The position numbers and the translations under genes are program-made. A stretch of 64,000 bases of DNA from Chlamydiales bacterium STE3 (GTDB lineage Bacteria > Chlamydiota > Chlamydiia > Chlamydiales > Parachlamydiaceae). Under the pieces are notes generated by a model. That model was not told the origin of the DNA. It saw only the letters and a program-made list of their open reading frames with translations, and did no database searches. The DNA is taken from assembly GCA_011125455.1 (NCBI GenBank), contig VKHO01000044.1:1-64000 (forward strand), read 5' to 3'. Below, piece after piece: positions 16,471 to 26,193 of this stretch; positions within the stretch are counted from its first letter, which is position 1; each line of letters begins with the position of its first letter.

Positions 16471-17490
16471 ATGAATATCAATGTGAACGATCCTACAGTT
16501 TTAGAGAAAATTCATGATTTAATACGGTTTTGTGGAGTAGAACCGGAAGGTTTTTCCAGCGAGTTAATCACCCAGATGATGCAAACCTGCTTAAAGCTTG
16601 CACAAAACCAGCATGATATTGGCCAGCTCAAACTGATGACGCGAGCATTGAAAGAGATGCGTTATGCTTATAACATCTTTAATCAGTATGAAGGGGTTCC
16701 AAGAATTAGTATTTTTGGATCGGCAAGAACCCCTGAAGATCATCCCGACTACCTTTCTGCCAAGCAATTTAGTGCGCACATGGCAGAACATGGCTGGATG
16801 TGTATTACTGGTGCTGCAAATGGGATTATGAAGGCAGGGTTGGAGGGCACAAAAGCTGAAGCAAGCTTTGGTTTATCTATAAGATTGCCATTTGAAACGC
16901 AAAACTCCGTGATTCATGGCGATCCTAAATTAATTATGTTCCGCTATTTTTTTACACGTAAATTGATGTTTGTGAGCCATTCTAATGCAACAGCCTTTTT
17001 TCCAGGTGGCGTGGGAACGATGGACGAACTATTTGAAGTGCTCACTTTAATCCAAACCGGTAAAGCTAATATTATTCCGGTGGTCCTTATGGAGGGAGAT
17101 CGGGGAGATTACTGGCAGCATTGGCAACATTATGTTCATAAACACCTACTTGGTAATGGCTGGATTAGTCCAGATGATGAATCTCTTTTCTACATCGCCC
17201 CCTCTATTGATGCAGGTGTCAACCATATTTTGCAGTTTTATCGTCGTTACCATTCTAGCCGTTACGTCAAAGATTGGCAGGTTCTTAGAATCAAAAGCCC
17301 TCTTACAGAAGAGCAATTAACACTCCTAAACCACCAATTTAGCTCTTTGCTTGAGAAGGGGATGATTACCCAAGGAACAGCTCTTCCTGAAGAAGATGAT
17401 GTCCTCGATTTACCAAGATTAATCCTTTGTCCTAAGAGGCGAGAGGTTGGCCGTTTGCGTTGCCTTATCGATCAGATCAATGCATTTTAG
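16471..17490 (+). CDS. LOG-family (TIGR00730-like) nucleotide-binding protein
   Basis: The 339-residue protein has the LOG / lysine-decarboxylase-like Rossmann fold: ISIFGSARTPEDHPDY at about residue 80, GAANGIMKAGLEGT and the signature FFPGGVGTMDELFEVLTL near residue 179. Small members of this family hydrolyse cytokinin-type nucleotides to free bases; larger bacterial members such as PpnN cleave nucleotide monophosphates to base and ribose 5-phosphate. The extra N-terminal 75 residues and C-terminal 90 residues make it similar in plan to PpnN-like forms. The ATG follows a GGAG-containing site, and its end overlaps the umuD start by 11 bases. Confidence 0.85.
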   Translation: MNINVNDPTVLEKIHDLIRFCGVEPEGFSSELITQMMQTCLKLAQNQHDIGQLKLMTRALKEMRYAYNIFNQYEGVPRISIFGSARTPEDHPDYLSAKQFSAHMAEHGWMCITGAANGIMKAGLEGTKAEASFGLSIRLPFETQNSVIHGDPKLIMFRYFFTRKLMFVSHSNATAFFPGGVGTMDELFEVLTLIQTGKANIIPVVLMEGDRGDYWQHWQHYVHKHLLGNGWISPDDESLFYIAPSIDAGVNHILQFYRRYHSSRYVKDWQVLRIKSPLTEEQLTLLNHQFSSLLEKGMITQGTALPEEDDVLDLPRLILCPKRREVGRLRCLIDQINAF

Positions 17491-17920
17491 GAGGGAAGAG
17501 CTAGAAATTTATCGAGCGACTAGCGACACAAGCTATTTGCTTCCTGAGTTTGTCTCTGCAATTCAAGCGGGATTTCCTTCGCCCGCTGAAGATTATATCG
17601 AACGCTCTTTAGATTTAAATGAATTGATGGTGAAGCATCCGGCAGCAACGTTTTTCGTGAGGGTTGAAGGCGATTCGATGAAAGATGCCCACATTCAATC
17701 TGGGGATATTTTGGTTGTCGATCGGGCTCTAGAACCCACTAATGGAAAAATTGTCGTCGCCATTGTTAATGGGGAATTTACTGTAAAGCGTCTAAAAATT
17801 GCCAAGGATGGGGTTTTCCTCGTTCCTGAAAATAACGCTTACCCAGCCTTAAAAATTCACTCGGAGACCGATTTTCAGGTTTGGGGGGTTGTCACCTATG
17901 TTATCCATAAATCAGGATAA
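17480..17920 (+). CDS. umuD: UmuD-like S24 peptidase, DNA polymerase V subunit
   Basis: The 146-residue product is a UmuD/LexA-fold self-cleaving serine peptidase. The cleavage site is Ala30-Gly31 in [11 protein letters not shown], the catalytic serine is Ser66 in VEGDSMKDA and the catalytic lysine is Lys103 in GEFTVKRL. On damage, RecA filaments trigger cleavage to UmuD', which forms Pol V with UmuC. The start at 17480 ([10 protein letters not shown]) gives a normal UmuD length; an in-frame ATG at 17447 lies well inside the LOG gene. Its end overlaps umuC. The cut site is Ala-Gly, as in LexA, where E. coli UmuD has Cys-Gly. Confidence 0.92.
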   Translation: MHFRREELEIYRATSDTSYLLPEFVSAIQAGFPSPAEDYIERSLDLNELMVKHPAATFFVRVEGDSMKDAHIQSGDILVVDRALEPTNGKIVVAIVNGEFTVKRLKIAKDGVFLVPENNAYPALKIHSETDFQVWGVVTYVIHKSG

Positions 17921-19172
17921 GTTCGTTGCTCTTGTAGATTGTAATAGCTTTTACGTTTCTTGTGAGCGCGTTTTTAACCCAAGCTTGCGTTTTCGTCCTG
18001 TCGTTGTACTCTCTAATAATGATGGCTGCATTGTGGCTCGCTCTAAAGAAGCAAAAAAGCTGGGAATCCCTATGGGGGCGCCAGCCTTTGCCCATGCCCA
18101 TCTTTTTGAGATTCACAAAGTTGCCGTCTTATCCTCCAATTATGCTCTTTATGCCGATATGTCTCATCGTGTGATGGAATGTTTGGCTCAATTTTCGCAA
18201 GAAATGCAAGTTTATTCAATCGATGAGGCTTTCTTGCTACTTGATAAAGAAAATATAGAGAAGCAGGCTCGCACTATCTACCACACTATTCTTAAGTGGA
18301 CAGGTATTCCTGTTTCTGTAGGTGTAGGTCGGACAAAGACTCTCGCCAAACTCGCCAACTTTTTTGCTAAAGAAGCAGGAGAAGGAATTTTTATCCTCCA
18401 AGAGAAGAGTGATGAGGAATATTACTTAAGCAAGTTTCCTGTGGAAGAAGTATGGGGGATTGGCTACCGTACGGCCCAATTTCTAAAAAGCCGTGCGATT
18501 TACACAGCAGATCAATTTCGAAAGCAGGAAGATACCTGGCTAAAAAAGCAGTTGAGTGTTGTGGGCTTGAGAATGGCCTGGGAGCTTCGAGGCATCCCCT
18601 GTCTTCCTTTAATCGAGGAGCCGGCTCCGAATAAATCGATTCTTTCTTCTCGTTCCTTTGGAAAGGTCGTGACCACTTTTGATGAAATTGCCGAATCTGT
18701 GGCTACATTTACGGCAATGTCAGCAGAAAAGTTGCGTGAGCAGAAGCTCTCTGCCTCTTTTCTTGAAGTGTTTGTCATGACAAGCCCTCATCGCGGAAAG
18801 GAATTTTATCGCAATAAAGTGCTGATAAGCTTTGCAGAACCTCTAGATTACACCCCTGCTTTAATTCAACATGCTAAGCAAGGATTAAAATCGATTTTCC
18901 GAGAGGGTCTGCTTTATAAAAAAGCTGGTATCATGCTGGGAGGGCTTGTTCCCACTGCTCTTGGTCAAATGGATCTTTTTTCCCCTCAGGATCAGCAATC
19001 ACAAAAGCGCAAACAGTTGATGCAGACGATGGACCATTTAAATAAAAAGCTTGGCTATAAGGCGTTAAAGTTTGCCGCCGAGGGAACCAAGCCCTCTTGG
19101 CAGTCCAATAGGCAATATGCGTCTCCCAGTTTTACCTCGCGCTGGGAAGAGCTTTTAAAGATCATGCTGTAG
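17898..19172 (+). CDS. umuC: UmuC-type Y-family DNA polymerase V catalytic subunit
   Basis: The 424-residue enzyme is a translesion polymerase. Catalytic acids are in [18 protein letters not shown] (first Asp) and YSIDEAFL (Asp-Glu pair), with [16 protein letters not shown] of the fingers between them and the little-finger domain later ([20 protein letters not shown]). The C-terminal DUF4113-like tail ([19 protein letters not shown]) matches UmuC. I prefer the ATG at 17898 (MLSINQDKF) to the in-frame one at 17889. It overlaps umuD by 23 bases and its last 11 bases overlap the end of the convergent giant gene. Confidence 0.93.
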   Translation: MLSINQDKFVALVDCNSFYVSCERVFNPSLRFRPVVVLSNNDGCIVARSKEAKKLGIPMGAPAFAHAHLFEIHKVAVLSSNYALYADMSHRVMECLAQFSQEMQVYSIDEAFLLLDKENIEKQARTIYHTILKWTGIPVSVGVGRTKTLAKLANFFAKEAGEGIFILQEKSDEEYYLSKFPVEEVWGIGYRTAQFLKSRAIYTADQFRKQEDTWLKKQLSVVGLRMAWELRGIPCLPLIEEPAPNKSILSSRSFGKVVTTFDEIAESVATFTAMSAEKLREQKLSASFLEVFVMTSPHRGKEFYRNKVLISFAEPLDYTPALIQHAKQGLKSIFREGLLYKKAGIMLGGLVPTALGQMDLFSPQDQQSQKRKQLMQTMDHLNKKLGYKALKFAAEGTKPSWQSNRQYASPSFTSRWEELLKIML

Positions 19173-22100
19173 AGGTTTTTTGCGTTTCAATCAGCTTCTC
19201 AACATTTCTAGCTAACTGATGAGCAACTTCTGATCCTAATTCATCAAGTTGACGAGCTAGCTCTTTAAGAATGTCTATTATCAGGCCAATAGGCAGAACA
19301 GTGTTATTGTGGATAAGGTTCTCAATATATTCAAAAAATAGCTTATTATTATTGTCAAATAATCCCTTTCTTACCAGCTGAACCATAAGGGCATTTGCTA
19401 TACTTGAAATACCCATAAAATCGGATTCTCTATTATTAAGGATAGGGATGAGGCAATCGTTAAAAAAATAAATAAATAGCAATTGGTAGCTAGATATATC
19501 CTCAGAAAAAACTTGAGAGCTTAGGTGCATGGCAATTTTTTTTATAAAATAACTGGAGGTATCCGAAGAACTAGCAAGTTTCTGGAAAAATTTTTTGTAA
19601 TGAGATAGAAGTTTTGAGCGATTTATAAATAAAAGGGGATGAACTTTTTCTAAAAATAGGTAGTAGGTATAGAGAGCTTCTGGCTCTATTTCTTCCAAAC
19701 AGGAGAGAATTTTGTCGATTGCCAAGAAAATCTGTGTCGAGGATTCAAGGTAGGAGCGTTTACCTGTAGAATGGACAAAGAGAGCTTGGGCGACTAAGAA
19801 GTAAGGAAAATTTCTTACTGAAAAGAGTTTTTCTAGCAAACCACAAATGTCCAAGAAATGAATTAAATGATTGGAAAAGTTCTCTTCGCTGCTAATAATA
19901 TAATAAAAAAACTTTTCAAAGCTTTGATCAAAAATATTGCGTACTTCCTTATGAATAGAGGAGAATTTGCTAAAAGCCACCCCGAGGGCTTCAAAAACAT
20001 TTGTGGAGGGAGGCACATTAAGAAGCTCTATAATCAGCTGCAACCAAAGCTGCTGGGTTCGCAATGATTTTTCAGAATTGGTATTTTTTTGAATTTCCAT
20101 TGCTAGTTGCAAGAAGTCATTTCCAGAACTGATCCCAAGTGCTTGTAAAGTAACTTTATCAAGTTGAAAAGAAGTATCAGAAGAGGATTTTTTTGCTCTA
20201 CTTGCCATGTGCTCGATTAATTTTCTAAGTGAAGTACAAGTGGTGTTTCCTAATTTGGTAAATGCCAAACAGTCTATGGCACTAAAAACAGTAGCTATTT
20301 TAGATTTAAAAAGCGTTTCATCTTCTATTAAATAGACCAAGTTTTTCACTGCTTCTTTGGTCATTAGTTGGAAGTGATTTTCTAAGGAGGGGGGTAAAGA
20401 TAAAAGATTGGGCCCTCGATCTCTTGTTAACCAAACATAGTCGGCGAGTTGATCTAGAGAATGGCTGACAATCTCCTTCGTGTTCACTTGGCGTGCGATA
20501 TCAAAAGCCTGTGCCCAAAAAGAAAATTGCCTAGCAATGGACTGAGGGTTCGTTATAGAAACATGTTCTTTAAGTAAGCTTGCCGTAAGGTAACAATAGG
20601 CAAGAAGAGGAAATGTCTTTGAAGAGTAGGGGCCTTCTAAGGCATGCTTTAGGAAGGCTGCTAGTTTTGCTTCTTCGGAAATGTTCTCAAAAACCTGACC
20701 TGTGTCTTGTTGATAAAGGTGGGTAAGAAAAGATAGCAATTGCTTCTTCACTATTTTTTTTAGATGGGGAGCTATTTCCGTGAGGGCTTCTAGGAAAATG
20801 AAAAGGTTAGATCTTTCTAACAATCCCTGGATTAATTTTTCCAAAGTTTTAAAAAAATCAGTAGGGTCATTGCTGTTTTTAGGGTTGCTGAGAAGGCTAA
20901 TAACCAATTCGCTAGCAGCTTGATGAAGGGTGGTATCCTTAGACTCAATCAGCTGGCAGAAAAAAAGATAATCATTTTCTATTTCCAAGTCCGTAAGTTG
21001 TTTGTGAAGGTCCACTAAGCTCTTAAGATCTTTGATTTGCTTAGAGGGGGATTCAATGAAGCTAAGAGCCTTGATGAAGTAGCTTTTCTTTAAGGAACCC
21101 TGTGAGGATTTAGGAAGAAAGTCTAAAAGGGGATCTCTCGCCCATACAAAAATATGCTTAGAAGTTGTTTCTAATAATAAAAAAAATATTTTTTCAAAAA
21201 TAGCCTGTTTGGTTTTCTTTTTAAGTTCAAAAGTACCGGCAAAGTGCCCTCTCTTCAAAGCTTGAAAAGTTTTTTCGTGATAAACGTAGTGCTCGAGGAA
21301 GTGTTCTATAAGTTGCTGATCCCAGCAAGAGGTTGCTTCCATTACCTCAAGAACAAGGGGGATATTTTCAAAATTTTCAGCAGCAAGAAAGAGCCATTTT
21401 GCGAGGTGAGGTTGCAAGGAGGGCTCTTTTTTAAAAACGTGGGCGATTTGCACGATGCAGCGCTCTTTGAATGGCTGATTAGCTGATAAATAAAAAACAT
21501 CTAAATAATTCAAAAGAAGCCGCAATGTTTTTTTTGTTGGCATGAGGCGTTTTGTTTTCAAAACAAAAGCTAATCGCGAATAAGATGCCACTTTTTCTTT
21601 TAGGTGATCTTCTTGCTCCAAAATTCTCTGAAAAAGGGGATACAGAAGGCCTTCTTTCACGCAGGATGAAGAGCGTGGAATTTTGTAAACCTCTATAAGC
21701 TTTAAAAGCTGGAGGGTTTCTCTAACACAGTCTCCAGCTAGGAGAAGTGCAAAAAGATCTCTTTCATAAGGTTTAAAGAGGGCAATTAGCTTCTTAGAAA
21801 AAATCTCTTTGTTGCTGTAAATAGTTTCAAGAAAAGAGACTAAGCGGATGGCAAGATCATGATTTTGTTTGATACAAGCAGCCTGTATTATCTGCCCGAT
21901 GAGAGCTAGGCAAAGAGAATCTTTTAATGTAATGCCTGGCGCTTTTGAACAAGGAAGACTTTGCCATTGTTCAATAAGGGAGAAAAGACAGGGGATTTCA
22001 AAGGGTTTAAGTGTTTTTGTCTGAACAAGATTAAGTTGTGATTGGAACGTCTGAATCTCTTTGCCCTTTGGTGCTTGAGTATTGAAATAATTTAAAATTG

Positions 22101-24567
22101 CCGTAAAGAATTTTTGGAGGTCGCACTGTTCTTCATCGAAATGATAGGAGCTTAAAAGGATTTCAATCTGTGGGTCTCTTGTCAAGATAAGTTCTAAAAG
22201 GGCATTAGTCTGAAGCTCTTTACGCTCAATCTTATCCAATTCAAGGCACCAATGATTCTGAAGCGCTCTAATTTTTTGATAGGGAGGAAGCTCTCTCACA
22301 AGCGTTGTTGGTATGAACGGTTGTTCATGAGAGGTTTTTAGATCAAAAGAAACCTCTGGTGGATCAAATTGTTGAATACGCGTCAACCTTTGCCATGTTG
22401 AAAGCGCTTCTACTGTACCATATCGCGGATGATAAAGAAGGGTTGAGCACAGTTTCGAGCAAAGCTTTTGCCAGTTAGAATGGCTAAAGTCAAAAAGACC
22501 ATAATGTTCAAGGGCGTAACGGGCCTCTTCAAAAAGTTCTTTTTCTAGAGATTTTTCTAGAAGGGTAGTAAAAAGATCTTTTTTTTCTTTTTGAAAGCTT
22601 GAGGAAGCAAAAAGAGTAAGTAGAGTCAACAGAAGCTCTGCAGTCATAGAATCATCTGTTATAAGCAATTGCTCAATGAATGAAAGTTGAAATTGGGGAT
22701 CTAGAAACGTTAGATAACTTTTAAATAAACGGAGAGCAAATGCTTTATCGGAGCCTAACAAATGATTTAACAAGAATCTCAGGGAGTCGGATTGCCTTTC
22801 TGGGCTGAGTTGTGGCAAAAAATGGGAGAGTAAGACATTTGCATAAAATCGTTGTCGATTCTTAGCTAGATGGTTGATAAAACTTAAAAAAAGAGAATTT
22901 CTCTCTACATCAGAAGGTGAAAACAGGACTTGGGGGGTTAAGAATGAGGATAAGACAGCAAGTTCTTCCTTCAAAAGGTGCGGTTCTTCGGGTAGTAAGG
23001 TCAAAAGTTTACTAAATGCAATTTGTAGCCCACTGCTTCTGCCTACAAATTCTTGATTGGCTAGTAGGCATATGAAGCCCATACGATTTAAAATAGGGCT
23101 TGAATGAGAGAGCAAATGGCTATAGATATTTTTAAAATAAATAAAAAATTGCGATTGATGGCCAAAGAGCTCTATTAGATCTTTTTTTGGAGTTTTCATT
23201 TCATTAGGGCGAGGAGCTATTAAATTCCATAAAGGCAGAAGTTCTTTAAGCTGAGTTTCTTCTAAATTCTTAAGAGATTTAAGCGCAGAATGGAATTTTA
23301 TAGGCACGCTTAAAGTAGCTCCTTCTAGAGAATAGACAAAAAAGCTTCTTTGCCTTTCCTTGCGTAGGGAGATAGAAAAACCTGTTTTTTCATGCCATTC
23401 ATCTGAAGGAAAGCAAGAACGTGTCCAGCCGGCAAATAGGAGGAGAGCAGAAACGGTTTGGAAAGGGAGATGAACTTTAACGATTAAACGATAAATTTCT
23501 ATAAAGAAAGAGTTTAACCCTTCGCTTGCTGGGATCAAGTCCCTCCATAATTTTTGATGATTTGAAAAAGGAAAATAGGGGGTTAGATTAAAGGCATATG
23601 CAATTGCATTCCCCTTTTTTTCCTTAAATGTTTTTTGGAAGAGCTCAAGATGCTGGGCTTGAAGTATAGCATTAAATTTTTTAAGGGGATTAAGGGAGGG
23701 AAAGAAGTGGCTTTTGGAAAGCAACAAGGCTCCACAGGCCAAGCTGTGTTCTAAGGGAGATTCTAGAGATTGCATACGCAAAAGGTGCAGAGCGCTATCT
23801 ACAATTGCTTGATAAAAATTGTGTATCCAATGGGGATATAGAACTATGGATTCTACTGAATGCACATGGCGATTATGCAAGAAAAATTTTAGGGGTAAAA
23901 GAAGCATTTCACAGGTAAAGAGGCAAGAACTTAATTCGCTGCCAATGGTTCGTTTAATTGAGGGTTCGCTAGGATATTGATCCCTTGCCCATTTACTATA
24001 GTAGAAGTTTACGGCTTCAGAATAGCTAGCCCTTGTGTCAATAAAATCAAAAACCTCAATCGTCCGGGGCAACTCCCTATTTTTTGCCTCTAAGGCTGCA
24101 AATTCGGCATCACAGTAATCTGTCGGAAGGCTTTTTGCTATTAAATACTCCTGGACTATCTCGTAAAAATAGTCTACACCAAGAACATATGCTGCAGCTT
24201 CTTTACAGAGATAATATTCTTTAGGATCTATTCTAAGTTTGTGCAACATCTCTTGGTGACTATGCTGGTAGAAACTAAAGGGAAAAGGAGTCTCTGTACC
24301 TGCTAGAGAAATTGGCACATTTGCTATAGCCTCTAAGCGTTTTAGCTGGGAATCATTTAAAGGCGATAGAACCGTTGGATAAAAGGCAAGGCTCCCGTCA
24401 GGGTAAAGCATGCCAATATTTTGTAATTTTTCTAAAAGCGCTGATTCAACCGCATGCAATGGGTTAATATGACTTGTAATTGGCTGAGGAATATGCCAAC
24501 TTGGAGAAGTTGTCATTTGGGTAGGGAGAGGCATTCCCCTTAAAAAAGAGTCAGAAGTTACATGCAT
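19162..24567 (-). CDS. Giant leucine-rich all-helical hypothetical protein (1801 residues)
   Basis: The 1801-residue product has no signal peptide, no obvious membrane segment and no catalytic motif. It is built of many amphipathic helices rich in Leu, Phe, Glu and Lys, often in pairs about 35-45 residues apart, resembling HEAT/armadillo- or TPR-type superhelices (for example [21 protein letters not shown] and [15 protein letters not shown]). I do not recognise a family. The ATG is 4 bases after the scpB stop (TAA-AACA-ATG) with no room for its own promoter, so it is translationally coupled to the scpA-scpB condensin genes. A scaffold role is plausible by shape only. Confidence 0.8.
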   Translation of the reverse strand: MHVTSDSFLRGMPLPTQMTTSPSWHIPQPITSHINPLHAVESALLEKLQNIGMLYPDGSLAFYPTVLSPLNDSQLKRLEAIANVPISLAGTETPFPFSFYQHSHQEMLHKLRIDPKEYYLCKEAAAYVLGVDYFYEIVQEYLIAKSLPTDYCDAEFAALEAKNRELPRTIEVFDFIDTRASYSEAVNFYYSKWARDQYPSEPSIKRTIGSELSSCLFTCEMLLLPLKFFLHNRHVHSVESIVLYPHWIHNFYQAIVDSALHLLRMQSLESPLEHSLACGALLLSKSHFFPSLNPLKKFNAILQAQHLELFQKTFKEKKGNAIAYAFNLTPYFPFSNHQKLWRDLIPASEGLNSFFIEIYRLIVKVHLPFQTVSALLLFAGWTRSCFPSDEWHEKTGFSISLRKERQRSFFVYSLEGATLSVPIKFHSALKSLKNLEETQLKELLPLWNLIAPRPNEMKTPKKDLIELFGHQSQFFIYFKNIYSHLLSHSSPILNRMGFICLLANQEFVGRSSGLQIAFSKLLTLLPEEPHLLKEELAVLSSFLTPQVLFSPSDVERNSLFLSFINHLAKNRQRFYANVLLSHFLPQLSPERQSDSLRFLLNHLLGSDKAFALRLFKSYLTFLDPQFQLSFIEQLLITDDSMTAELLLTLLTLFASSSFQKEKKDLFTTLLEKSLEKELFEEARYALEHYGLFDFSHSNWQKLCSKLCSTLLYHPRYGTVEALSTWQRLTRIQQFDPPEVSFDLKTSHEQPFIPTTLVRELPPYQKIRALQNHWCLELDKIERKELQTNALLELILTRDPQIEILLSSYHFDEEQCDLQKFFTAILNYFNTQAPKGKEIQTFQSQLNLVQTKTLKPFEIPCLFSLIEQWQSLPCSKAPGITLKDSLCLALIGQIIQAACIKQNHDLAIRLVSFLETIYSNKEIFSKKLIALFKPYERDLFALLLAGDCVRETLQLLKLIEVYKIPRSSSCVKEGLLYPLFQRILEQEDHLKEKVASYSRLAFVLKTKRLMPTKKTLRLLLNYLDVFYLSANQPFKERCIVQIAHVFKKEPSLQPHLAKWLFLAAENFENIPLVLEVMEATSCWDQQLIEHFLEHYVYHEKTFQALKRGHFAGTFELKKKTKQAIFEKIFFLLLETTSKHIFVWARDPLLDFLPKSSQGSLKKSYFIKALSFIESPSKQIKDLKSLVDLHKQLTDLEIENDYLFFCQLIESKDTTLHQAASELVISLLSNPKNSNDPTDFFKTLEKLIQGLLERSNLFIFLEALTEIAPHLKKIVKKQLLSFLTHLYQQDTGQVFENISEEAKLAAFLKHALEGPYSSKTFPLLAYCYLTASLLKEHVSITNPQSIARQFSFWAQAFDIARQVNTKEIVSHSLDQLADYVWLTRDRGPNLLSLPPSLENHFQLMTKEAVKNLVYLIEDETLFKSKIATVFSAIDCLAFTKLGNTTCTSLRKLIEHMASRAKKSSSDTSFQLDKVTLQALGISSGNDFLQLAMEIQKNTNSEKSLRTQQLWLQLIIELLNVPPSTNVFEALGVAFSKFSSIHKEVRNIFDQSFEKFFYYIISSEENFSNHLIHFLDICGLLEKLFSVRNFPYFLVAQALFVHSTGKRSYLESSTQIFLAIDKILSCLEEIEPEALYTYYLFLEKVHPLLFINRSKLLSHYKKFFQKLASSSDTSSYFIKKIAMHLSSQVFSEDISSYQLLFIYFFNDCLIPILNNRESDFMGISSIANALMVQLVRKGLFDNNNKLFFEYIENLIHNNTVLPIGLIIDILKELARQLDELGSEVAHQLARNVEKLIETQKTSTA

Positions 24568-24571
24568 TGTT

Positions 24572-25174
24572 TTAGCTCATCAAGTGATTGAGGGAGGGCA
24601 GTTCATTAATGTTGCGTAAGCCAAAGTGGCTTAAAAAGTGTTGGGTAATGCCGTAAAGAGTAGGCCTTCCAGGAGCTTCAAGCTTGCCGGTGGCTTCGAT
24701 GAGTTGTCTTTCAAGTAAATTGTGGATAGTCCCTGAAGAGTCAACTCCTCGAAGAGCATCGATTTGAGGACGCGTTATCGGTTGTTTGTAAGCGATAATA
24801 GCAAGAACTTCTGCTGCAGCTTGAGAAAGCTTTTCCCCTCTTTTACTGCGAAATAGCATCTCTATGTAGGAGCTGTATTCTTCACAGGTTTTTAGGGTAT
24901 ATCCCGTGGCGACCTCTTCTAAGCGAAAAGCTCTTTCTTGAGAAATATAGTCTACTTTTAAATCTTCGATTAACTCCTTAACAGCGCGTGCCTTAAAAGG
25001 GGCAAAAGAACTTATGACTTCAACAATTTTTTGGAAAGAGAGAGGTTCGCTTGAAGCAAAGAGCAATGCTTCAATGATACGTTTAGCTTTGGTTTTAAGT
25101 TCTTGTTCTAGCTGCTGCTCTTGTTCATAAGTAGAAGTTTCGGTTTCTAATTGGAGTAGATTAATTTCCTTCAT
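24572..25174 (-). CDS. scpB: Segregation and condensation protein B
   Basis: ScpB is the winged-helix (kite) subunit of the Smc-ScpAB condensin that compacts and separates chromosomes. The 200-residue product has the first winged helix (KRIIEALLFASSEPLSFQKI) and the family signature LSQAAAEVLAIIAYKQPITRPQIDALRGVDSSG at about residues 115-150, then LEAPGRPTLYGIT. The start overlaps the end of scpA by 14 bases and the stop lies 4 bases before the giant gene, so three genes form one operon. Confidence 0.94.
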   Translation of the reverse strand: MKEINLLQLETETSTYEQEQQLEQELKTKAKRIIEALLFASSEPLSFQKIVEVISSFAPFKARAVKELIEDLKVDYISQERAFRLEEVATGYTLKTCEEYSSYIEMLFRSKRGEKLSQAAAEVLAIIAYKQPITRPQIDALRGVDSSGTIHNLLERQLIEATGKLEAPGRPTLYGITQHFLSHFGLRNINELPSLNHLMS

Positions 25175-25868
25175 ATTTACAAATGACCACCATGTTGTGT
25201 TCTCTGATAACTTGTAATGTCCCTAGTTTAATTAGCTCTAAGACAGCTAAGAATAGAGTAATGAGTTCTTCTTTGCAGCAATCTTTATGAAAAAGTGTTT
25301 GAAAGGGAAGTTTGGGGGTAAGGGCCAGAAGTTTGTTAATAGAAATCATCTTATCGGAAACCCGCCAAGTTTCTCCCTTGATGGTTTGTCGATTAGCTGA
25401 TGTTTTGTTGAGGATCTCTTGGAACAGGGTAGCAATGTCAGTGATGGATAAATGGTCGATTCCTAGAGAGCGCGCAATGGCAGGTTCATTTTGTATCCCG
25501 CGGTTGAAGGAATCGAAACATTTTTCTTCTCGTTCGCTAAGGAGGTGTGCAGCTTGTTTAAATTTGCAGTAGTCAATTAGATGGTGGATAATTTCAAAGT
25601 GCGGATCTTCCCATTTTTCCTCCGCTTCTTCGACTTGTTCATTTGTGGGGAGGAGAGCCTTGCTTTTTAACCACAGAAGGGAAGCGGAGTAGTTTAAAAA
25701 CTCTGCTCCCGTTTCCAAAGGAAAGTCGGTTTTGGAAGAAGAGAGCAACCTTAAGAATTGTTCTGTAATCTTTATAATCGGAATTTCATAAATGTCGATT
25801 TCCTTTTTCTGGACAAGATGAAAAAGCAGCTCCAAGGGACCTGAAAAGTTTGCTAAGGTAACTGACAT
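25161..25868 (-). CDS. scpA: Segregation and condensation protein A
   Basis: ScpA is the kleisin that closes the Smc ring. The 235-residue product starts with the kleisin motif FSGPLELLFHLVQKKEIDIYEI and GAEFLNYSASLLWLKSKALLP, and ends with a winged helix (CKEELITLFLAVLELIKLGTLQV). It is the first gene of the scpA-scpB-giant operon. Both ScpA and ScpB here have the expected length and no lesion. Confidence 0.94.
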   Translation of the reverse strand: MSVTLANFSGPLELLFHLVQKKEIDIYEIPIIKITEQFLRLLSSSKTDFPLETGAEFLNYSASLLWLKSKALLPTNEQVEEAEEKWEDPHFEIIHHLIDYCKFKQAAHLLSEREEKCFDSFNRGIQNEPAIARSLGIDHLSITDIATLFQEILNKTSANRQTIKGETWRVSDKMISINKLLALTPKLPFQTLFHKDCCKEELITLFLAVLELIKLGTLQVIREHNMVVICKYEGN

Positions 25869-26193
25869 AATGAATCGCCAAAACTCTCTTAAATTTCCTA
25901 AAAAAATAACGGAAAATGCCTTTTTGAGGAAGGATTACTCTAGTGAGGTATTGGCTATATTAGTCAGCCTTACAATGATCAGATGCTGGGGGGCGCAATT
26001 AGGGTAAAGATAGCACTTTGGAGATTGTGTAAAAAACTCAAAGCCTTTAGATTCTGGAATTCTAAGCCAAAGAGAAAAAGTGCTGATTTTGCCTTCCTAA
26101 AACGCTATATTTTAAGTTTTTGGCTAATTTGCCTAGATGGCCATTAAATTTTAAAAGAGTATAATTTAGATAAATCCCTCATTGGAATTTTTC
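25869..26193. other. Divergent intergenic region scpA-tsp
   Basis: No gene is seen in this 325-base stretch, which must hold promoters for the scpA operon and for tsp. The only clear element is the TATAAT described next. No strong inverted repeat was found. Confidence 0.5.
26160..26165 (+). promoter_or_regulatory. -10 element upstream of tsp
   Basis: A consensus TATAAT lies 28 bases before the chosen tsp start. No convincing -35 hexamer stands 16-18 bases upstream (TGGCCA at best), so the call rests on the -10 alone. Confidence 0.4.
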
